Below are positions 8,680-16,444 of a stretch of 64,000 bases of DNA, piece after piece. The notes below the pieces were generated by a model that saw only the letters and a program-made list of their open reading frames with translations, had not been told where the DNA came from and searched no databases. The stretch comes from Clostridia bacterium (GTDB lineage Bacteria; Bacillota; Clostridia; Oscillospirales; Oscillospiraceae). The translations under genes were made by a program, and so were the position numbers. Within the stretch, counting starts at the first letter, position 1; each line of letters starts with the position of its first letter. The stretch spans positions 62,001 through 126,000 of the forward strand of contig SAAS01000004.1 of NCBI GenBank assembly GCA_009929315.1, read 5' to 3'.

Positions 8680-9396
8680 ATGCTGAAAATAAGTAATTTA
8701 ACCAAGCTCTATGGTGAGAAGAAGGCAGTAGATAACCTTACCCTTCATATAGCCTCCGGAGAAATCTACGGGTTTATCGGACACAACGGAGCAGGTAAAA
8801 CAACAACAATAAAATCTTGCTGCGGAATTTTGCGTTTTGAGGAAGGCGAAATCCTTGTTGACGGGATTTCGGTCAAGGATAATCCTCTGGAATGTAAGAG
8901 AAGATTAGCTTATATCCCCGACAATCCCGATATGTACGAATTTCTTTCGGGTATTGCCTACCTAAATTTTGTCGCTGATATTTTCGGGGTTTCGGCAAAA
9001 CAGCGTGAGGAGAAAATCAAGAAATACGCGGACCTTTTTGAGCTTACTCAGGACTTAGCTCAGCCCGTATCCGCCTACTCCCACGGTATGAAACAAAAGC
9101 TTGCCATTATTGCCGCATTCATACACGAACCTAAGCTCATTATTATGGATGAGCCCTTTGTCGGGCTTGATCCGAAGGCTTCCCATACCCTAAAGGGTCT
9201 TATGCACGAGCATTGCGACAAGGGCGGTGCGATATTCTTCTCTACGCACGTTCTCGAGGTGGCAGAAAAGCTTTGCGACAAAATCGCGATAATTAAAGAC
9301 GGCAGGCTAATTGTTTCCGGAACCATGGATGAGGTTAAGGGAACAAGTTCGCTTGAGGACGTGTTCCTGGAACTGGAAGGTGACGGCAATGTTTAA
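8680..9396 (+). CDS. ABC transporter ATP-binding protein (ABC-2 type exporter)
   Basis: The 238-residue nucleotide-binding subunit has Walker A GHNGAGKTT (about residue 34), the signature loop YSHGMKQKL, Walker B LIIMDEPFVGLDP and the switch histidine in STHVLE. The Ser of the canonical LSGGQ signature is replaced by the SHGMK form common in ABC-2 exporters of the bacitracin/multidrug type. TGGAGG precedes the ATG. It overlaps the permease gene by 8 bases, so the two are translationally coupled. The substrate cannot be deduced. Confidence 0.92.
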   Translation: MLKISNLTKLYGEKKAVDNLTLHIASGEIYGFIGHNGAGKTTTIKSCCGILRFEEGEILVDGISVKDNPLECKRRLAYIPDNPDMYEFLSGIAYLNFVADIFGVSAKQREEKIKKYADLFELTQDLAQPVSAYSHGMKQKLAIIAAFIHEPKLIIMDEPFVGLDPKASHTLKGLMHEHCDKGGAIFFSTHVLEVAEKLCDKIAIIKDGRLIVSGTMDEVKGTSSLEDVFLELEGDGNV

Positions 9397-10990
9397 GGCT
9401 CTTCTTAAAACAAGAATGGCTGCTCTTGGCGCGTGGCTTCTTCAAAGAGGCAATACGTCAAAAAAGGGTAATACCAAGCTCAAAATGCTTGGCTTTGCGG
9501 CTCTTATGCTTTACGCCGCTTTTGCCTTCATAATGATGTTTTATGCTTATTTTGTACAGATTGCGAAGCCCTTTTTCTCAATCGGGATCGGCTGGCTATA
9601 TTTTACCCTGTTTGCAATGTCAGCCTTCGCGCTGATGTTTATCGGCGGAGTATTCATGGCAAAATCCCAGCTTTATGAGGCAAGGGACAACGATATGCTT
9701 TTATCACTGCCAATACCTCCAAAATATATTCTTGCAAGCCGAATGACCATGCTGATGGTTATGAATTACGTCTTCGAGCTGCTTGTAGCCATCCCTGCGG
9801 CTATTGTTTGGTTTCGGACAGCTCCCGTCAGTGTCCTGGCGTTTATATCGTTTCTCCTGATTGTAATAGCTTTGCCCTTCCTTGCAATGGCAATTTCGGG
9901 TCTTTTCGGCTGGCTTATAGCCCTTTCTACAAGCAAGATGCGTAAAAAATCACTTATGACCGTTATCTTCTCCGTGCTCTTTCTCGGACTTTACATTGTA
10001 GGCTTTAGCCAAATCAATGTCTATATTCAAAAGCTGGTTCTAAACGGAACAGCAATCGCGGGTTCCCTCGGTTCAGTCTCCCCCCTATTTTGGATCGGCT
10101 CCGCTGTTTCTGAACCAAATGCGCTTTACCTAGTCTATTCGCTTCTGATTATGCTGCTTCCCTTCGTTTTGATGTACTATGTGCTCTCCGCGACACTGAT
10201 CAAGGTCATCACATCAAAGCGCGGCGTGGCTAAAGTCAAGTATGAGGAGCGCGAGATGCAGAGCGTATCTCCGACAAAAGCTCTGTTCCGTCGTGAACTC
10301 AAACGTCTCCTCTCCTCCCCTGTTTACATTTTAAATACAGGTCTGGGAGTAGTTTTTATCACTATTGCCGCTGTTGCGCTCGTAATTAAGAAGACATATA
10401 TACTCGGGCTAATGGCTCAAATCGGTTATGGCAAGGACACTTTGGCTGCGTTTTTTGTTTTCGCGCTCTGTCTTATGTCCTCAGTCATTCTTTTCACCGC
10501 CCCCTCCATTTCGCTTGAGGGCAAAACCCTTTGGATTATTAAATCTTTGCCAATTCCGGAAGCGAATATTTTAAAGGCAAAGCTTGATCTACATGTTTAT
10601 CTGTCGCTTCCAGCCGTTCTTCTTGCATCTCTCGCCGCAATCTATGTATTGGAGCCAACAATATCCGCGGCAGTCGTAATGCTTTTGGCACCTGCATTTT
10701 TTGTTATGCTTTCGGCTAATGTCGGGCTTATCTGCAACCTGAAAAGCCCAAACTTTGATTGGGTAAATGAAACGCAGGTAGTAAAACAGAGTATGAGTGT
10801 TTTGTTTGCAATGCTTTTCAGTTCCATTCTTGTTCTTGTCCCTGGAGGAATCTATATCGCTCTGTTCGCGGACAAAACTTCATTGATTCCTTATATGCCG
10901 ATTTACACCCTGCTGCTCATTATTGCTTGGCGTCTTACCAGAAGCTGGATTTATACAAGAGGCGCCGTGATTTTTCAAGGATTGGGCTGA
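9389..10990 (+). CDS. ABC-2 type exporter permease
   Basis: The 533-residue membrane protein has about 12 hydrophobic segments in two sets of six, separated by a hydrophilic middle around KVKYEEREMQSVSPTKALFRRELK. It is the membrane half of the exporter with the preceding ATPase. The start MFKALLKTRM is chosen because it lies 10 bases after GGAAGG and gives the short overlap typical of such pairs; a longer in-frame reading would run far into the ATPase gene. A bidirectional terminator lies between it and the convergent helicase gene. The substrate is unknown. Confidence 0.85.
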   Translation: MFKALLKTRMAALGAWLLQRGNTSKKGNTKLKMLGFAALMLYAAFAFIMMFYAYFVQIAKPFFSIGIGWLYFTLFAMSAFALMFIGGVFMAKSQLYEARDNDMLLSLPIPPKYILASRMTMLMVMNYVFELLVAIPAAIVWFRTAPVSVLAFISFLLIVIALPFLAMAISGLFGWLIALSTSKMRKKSLMTVIFSVLFLGLYIVGFSQINVYIQKLVLNGTAIAGSLGSVSPLFWIGSAVSEPNALYLVYSLLIMLLPFVLMYYVLSATLIKVITSKRGVAKVKYEEREMQSVSPTKALFRRELKRLLSSPVYILNTGLGVVFITIAAVALVIKKTYILGLMAQIGYGKDTLAAFFVFALCLMSSVILFTAPSISLEGKTLWIIKSLPIPEANILKAKLDLHVYLSLPAVLLASLAAIYVLEPTISAAVVMLLAPAFFVMLSANVGLICNLKSPNFDWVNETQVVKQSMSVLFAMLFSSILVLVPGGIYIALFADKTSLIPYMPIYTLLLIIAWRLTRSWIYTRGAVIFQGLG

Positions 10991-11030
10991 TTAGGCAATT
11001 TCTCAAAGGAAATATAAGTTTAATCCAAAT

Positions 11031-11077
11031 AGAAAACAGCGCGTCGGACCTATAGTCTGACGCGCTGTTTTCTATTT
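11031..11077. terminator. Bidirectional terminator between exporter and helicase
   Basis: AGAAAACAGCGCGTC at 11031-11045 pairs perfectly with 11059-11073. The arms end in A-rich and T-rich sequence, so it can stop transcription from both convergent genes. Confidence 0.85.
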
Positions 11078-12823
11078 ACTTTTGTTATTTCTGTTTCCGC
11101 CTGCGCTTTTACTTAGGTTTGCTCTTTTCGCGGCGCTGCCGGTATTAGTGTTTCTGCTGAGCTTTCGCGGAGAACCTGCCAGAAGACAGGAATGGGTCAT
11201 CTTTCCGCAGATTTTGCAGCCCTGCATGCTTTGAAGAATCTCGTCCACCTTCTGGGAGGGTACTTCTACAAGGCTTTGGTCGACGGAAATATCCACCTTG
11301 CCGATTTCCTTGCCCGAAATCCCCGTGCGGTCCGTTACGGCTCCGATGATATGATTTGCTTTAATTCCGCTGCTCGCCCCAATGTCGATTAGAATTATTG
11401 CATAATCGAGCGGATGCGGCTTCGGCTTCGGAGCGTCACGCTTAACATTTGAGCGCGGTTCAAGCTTTTGAAGTTCTCCCGTTTCATGCTTTATCTGCGT
11501 GACGGGCATTTTGGAAAGCGGCTTTGCCAAATCGGGATAGCAGAGAGAAAGAGCCGCTTCGGCGATGTTTTGAGGCGTCAGCCCCTTTTCCGACAAAATG
11601 TTTAACATCTCGGTGTAAACAGGGCTAATCTCTCCCTGAATCAGCGTTTCAATCTCGGATATCGCTTTCGTAACGGAGGCGGCGGTTATATCCTCGGGTG
11701 TGGGCAGCGGCAGTTCCTTAATCTGCGATTTTACGGCAACCGCAATCTGTCGAATTTCGTTTACCTCGCGCTTGCTGCTGCAAATCGTTATGCTGCAGCC
11801 GTCCTTACCGGCTCTTCCTGTTCTTCCGATTCGGTGCACGTAATACTCTGTATTCGGAGGAATATCAAAATTAATAACATACTCAACGTCGCTTACGTCA
11901 ATACCGCGCGCCGCAATGTCCGTTGCAATCAAAATGGTCGTTTTTCCTGCCTTGAAATCGCGCATTGTCGTGGTTCGCTGGGTCTGCTTAATGTCGCTGT
12001 GTATGCTTTCCGCCGAAACATCATGCCCGTTTAAAAAGTCGCTTAGCTCATCCGTCATCTTCTTTGTACCGCAGAAGATAATTGCTCTTTTCGGCTGATA
12101 GAATTTCAGAAGCATTAGAAGCGCCTCTTTTTTGTTGGCATGAGGTACGTCGATGAAGCGCTGTTCAATGTTCTCTATCGTTACCTGACTCTTGTCAATT
12201 TCGATAAGCACAGGGTCCCTTTGAAACTCTTTCGTAATCTTCATTATCGCGGGGGGCATTGTTGCGGAAAACATAATTGTCTGTCTTTCCGCGGGCGTTT
12301 CGGACAAGATTGTCTCAATGTCTTCCTTGAAACCCATGTTCAGCATTTCATCGGCTTCGTCGAGTACAATTATTTTCAAATTGCCGAGCTTGATTGTTTT
12401 GCGGCGCATGTGGTCCATAATCCGCCCCGGCGTTCCTACAACTATATTTGCGCGGCGCAGTCCTATACACTGCTGCTCGATTGAGGCTCCGCCGTAAATA
12501 GCAATCGGGCGTATCCCCTCCTTAAAGCGCGCGAGCTTTCTTATTTCCTCCTCGCCCTGAACGGCAAGTTCGCGAGTCGGGCAAAGAACAAGCACCTGTA
12601 TCGTCGGCTTTTCCTCGTGGGTATCCACCCTTTCAATTGCAGGGATGGCAAATGCGAGAGTTTTCCCCGTTCCGGTCTGAGAGCGTGCAATCACGTCGAC
12701 TCCTGTTCGGATTACGGGAATTGCTTCGGATTGTATAGGTGTTGCGGAATCAAAACCCATCAGTGAAACTGCGCGTTCAACCTTTGGAGTAAGACTCATT
12801 TCCGAAAATAGTACTTTTGTCAT
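11072..12823 (-). CDS. DEAD-box ATP-dependent RNA helicase (CsdA/DbpA type)
   Basis: The 583-residue helicase unwinds structured RNA and probably acts in ribosome assembly or cold adaptation. Motifs in order are SQTGTGKT (I), PTRELA (Ia), DEAD (II), SAT (III) and HRIGRTGR (VI). After a linker, residues about 455-535 (HPLDYAIILIDIGASSGIKA... and KVDISVDQSLVEVP) form the DbpA-type RNA-binding domain, followed by a basic Asn/Ser/Lys tail. The ATG giving MTKVLF has TTGAGGAA eight bases before it; a TTG four codons upstream lies within that ribosome binding site and is rejected. A terminator-like hairpin in the leader may attenuate expression. Confidence 0.93.
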   Translation of the reverse strand: MTKVLFSEMSLTPKVERAVSLMGFDSATPIQSEAIPVIRTGVDVIARSQTGTGKTLAFAIPAIERVDTHEEKPTIQVLVLCPTRELAVQGEEEIRKLARFKEGIRPIAIYGGASIEQQCIGLRRANIVVGTPGRIMDHMRRKTIKLGNLKIIVLDEADEMLNMGFKEDIETILSETPAERQTIMFSATMPPAIMKITKEFQRDPVLIEIDKSQVTIENIEQRFIDVPHANKKEALLMLLKFYQPKRAIIFCGTKKMTDELSDFLNGHDVSAESIHSDIKQTQRTTTMRDFKAGKTTILIATDIAARGIDVSDVEYVINFDIPPNTEYYVHRIGRTGRAGKDGCSITICSSKREVNEIRQIAVAVKSQIKELPLPTPEDITAASVTKAISEIETLIQGEISPVYTEMLNILSEKGLTPQNIAEAALSLCYPDLAKPLSKMPVTQIKHETGELQKLEPRSNVKRDAPKPKPHPLDYAIILIDIGASSGIKANHIIGAVTDRTGISGKEIGKVDISVDQSLVEVPSQKVDEILQSMQGCKICGKMTHSCLLAGSPRKLSRNTNTGSAAKRANLSKSAGGNRNNKSK

Positions 12824-12835
12824 GAAATTCCTCAA

Positions 12836-12882
12836 TTCTAAAAAATAAAACGGGGACCGAAATCCTCGTTTTTAAAAAAGCG
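12836..12882 (-). promoter_or_regulatory. Terminator-like hairpin in the helicase leader
   Basis: Read on the minus strand, AAAACGAGGA, loop TTTCGG and TCCCCGTTTT form a ten-pair stem with one mismatch, followed by ATTTTTTAG just before the ribosome binding site. This is the form of an intrinsic terminator between promoter and start codon, which suggests conditional readthrough. No competing antiterminator was identified. Confidence 0.5.
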
Positions 12883-12900
12883 ATATTATTGTCGAACGAT

Positions 12901-12929
12901 AATATAACACATGAAAAGCGTTTTGTCAA
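12901..12929 (-). promoter_or_regulatory. Sigma-A type promoter of the helicase gene
   Basis: On the minus strand TTGACA (12929-12924), 17 bases, TATATT (12906-12901). Both hexamers are near consensus. The predicted leader is about 75 bases and contains the terminator-like hairpin. Confidence 0.85.
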
Positions 12930-13006
12930 ATTCACGTGCGAAGCTCTCTGCTTTTGCCGTTATAAAACAGTATCGCAATTTCTATATTCTCAGCATTTAG
13001 ACGGTA

Positions 13007-14089
13007 TTAATCGTTACAAAGCTTGCGAACTTCGTCCTCATAGCTGAAGAGAGTGCAGCCGCCGCTGTGATTATCTGCGTCTCGCTTGCCGATTTCGCGA
13101 ATTTTTGCAAAAAACGGCGAATCCAATATTTCGATTATGGAACAGTCCTTGAGATTCATTTTTGAAAATGGCGAAAATGGGCAGGCTTCGGCAGCGCCGA
13201 AGGGACTGATATGGAAGAAGCCGCGTCCCGCCGCCAGGCAGCCTCCCATGTCTTTCTCATCCCCCGGGAAAGAAAAAATGTTCATGTCGGTGAAGTCCGT
13301 TCTGAGCTTAGCGGTCTCTTTATTGAGCCAATCGCTCTGTTCGTTTGAAAGGACGAGATTTTCGGTACCCTTTTCGGCGGGAACGTATTCAACGAAAAAC
13401 ACCGCTCCGCAGCCGTTCGAGTGAAGCTGGGACAAGAAGTTGTCCGAAACAACAAATTTCAGGTTTTCATTTGTAACGGTAATTGAGGCCGCAAAGAGAA
13501 TGCCGCGCATTGAGAGCTTATTCATCGCGTTTTCCACGCTCTTTGATACACCTGCGCCGCGGCGCAAGTCGGTTTGAACTTTATCGCCCTCAATGCTGAA
13601 AACGGGAACGAGATTCCTGCTTAAATCAATCAATTCAAGATAATCCTCGTCGATAAGCGTTCCGTTTGTAAAAATCGGGAATAGAATACTTTTAAATTCG
13701 GCGGCAATGTTTATTACATTGCGGCGAAGCAAAGGTTCTCCCCCCGCTAAAAGTATAAAGGAAATCCCCAGTTCGGAGGCTTCCGAAAAAACTCTTTTCC
13801 AATCCTCGGCAGACATTTCCTTTTGCGCTTGATTCTCAGCGCACATTCCGTCCGCTCTGGCATAGCAGCCGGCGCAATGAAGATTGCACTGCGAAGCAAT
13901 GCTGGCGATTAAAAATGTCGGTATATGCCTTCCGCTTGCCTCATGCTCTTTTCGGATAAGAGCGCTTTTTTGAAGTTTATCGGCAAATGAGAGAAGAAAC
14001 TCGCTCCCCTTGACATCCGAAAGGTAGAAATTTGATAAGGTCGAGGCGATTTGTAAAATCCCCTGTTCCATGTATTCGTTTAGTTCCAT
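13007..14089 (-). CDS. Radical SAM protein with C-terminal SPASM/twitch-like cysteines
   Basis: The 360-residue protein has the radical-SAM cluster motif CNLHCAGC at about residue 68, followed by the SAM-binding GGEP of LLAGGEPLLRRNV. The C-terminal part has spaced cysteines (GGCLAAGRGF..., FGAAEACPFSP with the Gx4C pattern, GGCTLF, KLCND) suggesting an auxiliary Fe-S cluster. Such proteins modify peptides or enzymes, or rearrange small molecules. It is the last gene of a minus-strand operon after an acyltransferase-like gene and a DUF6320-type membrane protein. No precursor peptide gene was found beside it, so the substrate is unknown. Confidence 0.85.
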   Translation of the reverse strand: MELNEYMEQGILQIASTLSNFYLSDVKGSEFLLSFADKLQKSALIRKEHEASGRHIPTFLIASIASQCNLHCAGCYARADGMCAENQAQKEMSAEDWKRVFSEASELGISFILLAGGEPLLRRNVINIAAEFKSILFPIFTNGTLIDEDYLELIDLSRNLVPVFSIEGDKVQTDLRRGAGVSKSVENAMNKLSMRGILFAASITVTNENLKFVVSDNFLSQLHSNGCGAVFFVEYVPAEKGTENLVLSNEQSDWLNKETAKLRTDFTDMNIFSFPGDEKDMGGCLAAGRGFFHISPFGAAEACPFSPFSKMNLKDCSIIEILDSPFFAKIREIGKRDADNHSGGCTLFSYEDEVRKLCND

Positions 14090-14117
14090 AGAATATGCCT
14101 TTTCTGTGTATTAGATT

Positions 14118-14813
14118 TTATAGCGAAACAGCTCTGCGAATCCGTTCCTTAAGCTCGCTGTCCGATTCAATGTAAAACAGCATCAGGGAAACAAACAGCG
14201 ACGGCAGCAAGACAGGCAAGCCCCAGCCGACGACGAGTGCTCCGTCCTTGAACACTCCGATAACGAGCTGCACAGCCATTGCATAAAATCCCGCAGTACA
14301 TATCAGCGCGGCGGACTTGAAAAGCTGAGAGAGCTTTTTGATACGGAGTATTTCTATAAACGAATACGCCATGAATCCCGCAAGCAGTGTAATCGGAAAG
14401 CCGAGCGGCAGGACCCACGCAGTTGAGCCGTCTATCAGGCCTATCAGGAAGAGGTACCCGGTCGTAACTGCGCAATCCGCCGCAAGGCAAAGACTGAGCT
14501 TTGGTCTTGCGAAAAGCTTCGGCAAAAAGGCGTAAGTAAATAAACAGGTTTCCGCTCCCCAGATATACAGCACCCAAGTTAAAAAGCCATGTTCCATGAA
14601 ATCAACGGCAAAACAGCAAAAAGCGGGAAAAAGCAGAACGATAAGGCCTTTTAATGCGACGTGCCTGCGTGTTAGCGGCACCTGTTCGACATTTGAAGGA
14701 TACGCTCCGAAGTTTTCCGCTGATTCAGCCTCAAATCTTGTTCCGCAGAGAGGACAAACGGTTTCAGTATGAGACAGTTCAATATTACAATTTGAACAAT
14801 ATGTATTTTTCAA
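14118..14813 (-). CDS. Zinc-ribbon membrane protein, DUF6320-like
   Basis: The 231-residue product starts with a zinc ribbon (YCSNCNIEL and CPLCGTRF, two CxxC pairs) followed by about six hydrophobic segments. A TTG is the likely start, four bases after the stop codon of the upstream gene and preceded by GGAAGGTG that overlaps that stop; a longer reading would run back into the acyltransferase gene. I recognise the layout as DUF6320, a family without known function that is usually found with alcohol-acetyltransferase-like proteins, as here. It may anchor or regulate its neighbours at the membrane. Confidence 0.75.
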   Translation of the reverse strand: MKNTYCSNCNIELSHTETVCPLCGTRFEAESAENFGAYPSNVEQVPLTRRHVALKGLIVLLFPAFCCFAVDFMEHGFLTWVLYIWGAETCLFTYAFLPKLFARPKLSLCLAADCAVTTGYLFLIGLIDGSTAWVLPLGFPITLLAGFMAYSFIEILRIKKLSQLFKSAALICTAGFYAMAVQLVIGVFKDGALVVGWGLPVLLPSLFVSLMLFYIESDSELKERIRRAVSL

Positions 14814-14817
14814 AGCT

Positions 14818-16119
14818 TCACCTTCCGTTACTTTCAAGTTGTATGTGTATGCCCATGGCGGAGAACAGCGTGAAAAACTGTCTCTCGACAAGCGGCTCAG
14901 CTATGGTTCTCGCAATGTTCAGACATAGTTTGTTGCCGAAGCTGACACAGGCGCAAAAAACGGGATTCATCCCCGCGCCCAGCATAAAGCTAACTCTCTC
15001 AACATATCTTTCCATTTCCTCAGGCAGGCGGACTAAGCCCAGATTGGAAAGCGTGGAGCTGTTATACCTATCGCCGTTCATTATATAATAGAGCTTCAGC
15101 ACGGGATCTTTTATAAAAAGCGGAGCCATTTTTATCAGAATGTTCTTTTCCGCGGCAACATTTGTGCTGAATTTTGCCGTCAGCATCTTTTTGTTCGTCT
15201 CAAGCGCAAGCCCATGTCTGATTACTGCGATAATTTCCTCGATAGTGAAGCTGCCCAAAGCGGGATTTATTCCCAGGTTTGCGTAAGTTGTGAAGTTCCG
15301 CAGGGTATGTGAGGGAAAGTGTTTTCTAAGGTTTATCGGGATACTGACCTTAACGGGTTGGTTCTTGCGAAACGGAAGCCCTTCCTTCTGCTGGATATTA
15401 TAAATTGAGAGTATCAGAACGGCTGTCAGCAATTCATTGATGGTTGCGCCGTATTCCTTTGCTTTTGCGCTTATCTCATCCAGCGGCATTATTCCGGTAG
15501 TAATATGTATAACACCGTACTGCTCGCGCGTGCCGCGAATGTGATAGGCTGAGGGTTCAAGGCGGCTCACACTCATCGGTTTTGCGTATTTTAAAAAGCT
15601 GTCCTCATATTCCGATCTTTGCGGTGTCTCCGTGCAGTCAAGTATTCCGTTGCCGCGCGGGACAACTATATCATACTTCAAACTTATATACTCCGCAACC
15701 AGCGTTTTCAAAAATGACATTCCGCCTGTGCCGTCAGTTATAACATGAAAGAAATCCACCGCTATTCTGTTTTTATAACAGCTGACGCGAAACTGGAAGC
15801 CTTTGTTCGCCTTTTCGTTAAAATACACGCAAGGGTTTCTTATTTCGTCGAAAATCAGCGGAAGCTCTGTGTTATGCTCAAGCCTATACCAGAAAAAACC
15901 GCGCTTCAGGTGCTGGGAGAAGCTCGGCATTCTTTTTAATGTTCTGTCAAGCGCGCGGCTTAAGACTTCTTTATCAATATTTTCGGTAAGCTCCATCGAA
16001 AGTCGAAATAACGACGGGCTTCTCCTCCCTCTTGCAGCGGGGTAAATCTTTGCTGCGTTATCAAGAGGCATACTTGAAGGAAAAGGCTGCGCGTTTTTAT
16101 CAATGATATTAGAGTGCAT
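14818..16119 (-). CDS. Alcohol acetyltransferase / condensation-fold acyltransferase
   Basis: The 433-residue protein has the fold signature of CoA-dependent acyltransferases and NRPS condensation domains, with the active-site motif HVITDGTGG (HxxxDG, about residue 130). It has the later SIPINLRKHFPSHTLRNFTTYANLG region seen in the alcohol acetyltransferase family. It would transfer an acyl group to an alcohol or amine. It is the first gene of an operon with a DUF6320-type membrane protein and a radical SAM enzyme. AGAGGA precedes the ATG. The acyl donor and acceptor are not deducible from sequence. Confidence 0.78.
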   Translation of the reverse strand: MHSNIIDKNAQPFPSSMPLDNAAKIYPAARGRRSPSLFRLSMELTENIDKEVLSRALDRTLKRMPSFSQHLKRGFFWYRLEHNTELPLIFDEIRNPCVYFNEKANKGFQFRVSCYKNRIAVDFFHVITDGTGGMSFLKTLVAEYISLKYDIVVPRGNGILDCTETPQRSEYEDSFLKYAKPMSVSRLEPSAYHIRGTREQYGVIHITTGIMPLDEISAKAKEYGATINELLTAVLILSIYNIQQKEGLPFRKNQPVKVSIPINLRKHFPSHTLRNFTTYANLGINPALGSFTIEEIIAVIRHGLALETNKKMLTAKFSTNVAAEKNILIKMAPLFIKDPVLKLYYIMNGDRYNSSTLSNLGLVRLPEEMERYVERVSFMLGAGMNPVFCACVSFGNKLCLNIARTIAEPLVERQFFTLFSAMGIHIQLESNGR

Positions 16120-16444
16120 ATAGCTGTCCTCTTCTTGCTTGTTGTTGCCGAATGCTGATCTATAACAATTTTATATCACAGACAGTTAATTGAAATGTGA
16201 ATATTCTGATAACTATAATGACTATATATGATTATTATAATTAGATTCGTCGAAAAAGCAAGAACTATTTCAGCCTTGAATAAAAAAGAAAACAATTGGC
16301 GGACAAAGCGTGCATAAATAGAAGGTGGGGAGCAACGGACAAGCCGTTACTCCCCTGTTGTTTATATTCTCTGCCAAAGAGAGCTCATTCCGGGACAGAA
16401 ATGAAGGCTCCATTAACATAAACAAAACTAGAAGGACTTTGATA
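16120..16444. promoter_or_regulatory. Intergenic region between oleate hydratase and acyltransferase operon
   Basis: No gene is seen. The half next to the acyltransferase gene is very A/T-rich and must hold its minus-strand promoter, but no clear hexamer pair could be assigned. At 16326-16355 a stem (GGGGAG-AACGG with CCGTT-CTCCCC) lies after the oleate hydratase stop codon and probably ends that transcript, though the T-run is weak. Confidence 0.5.
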
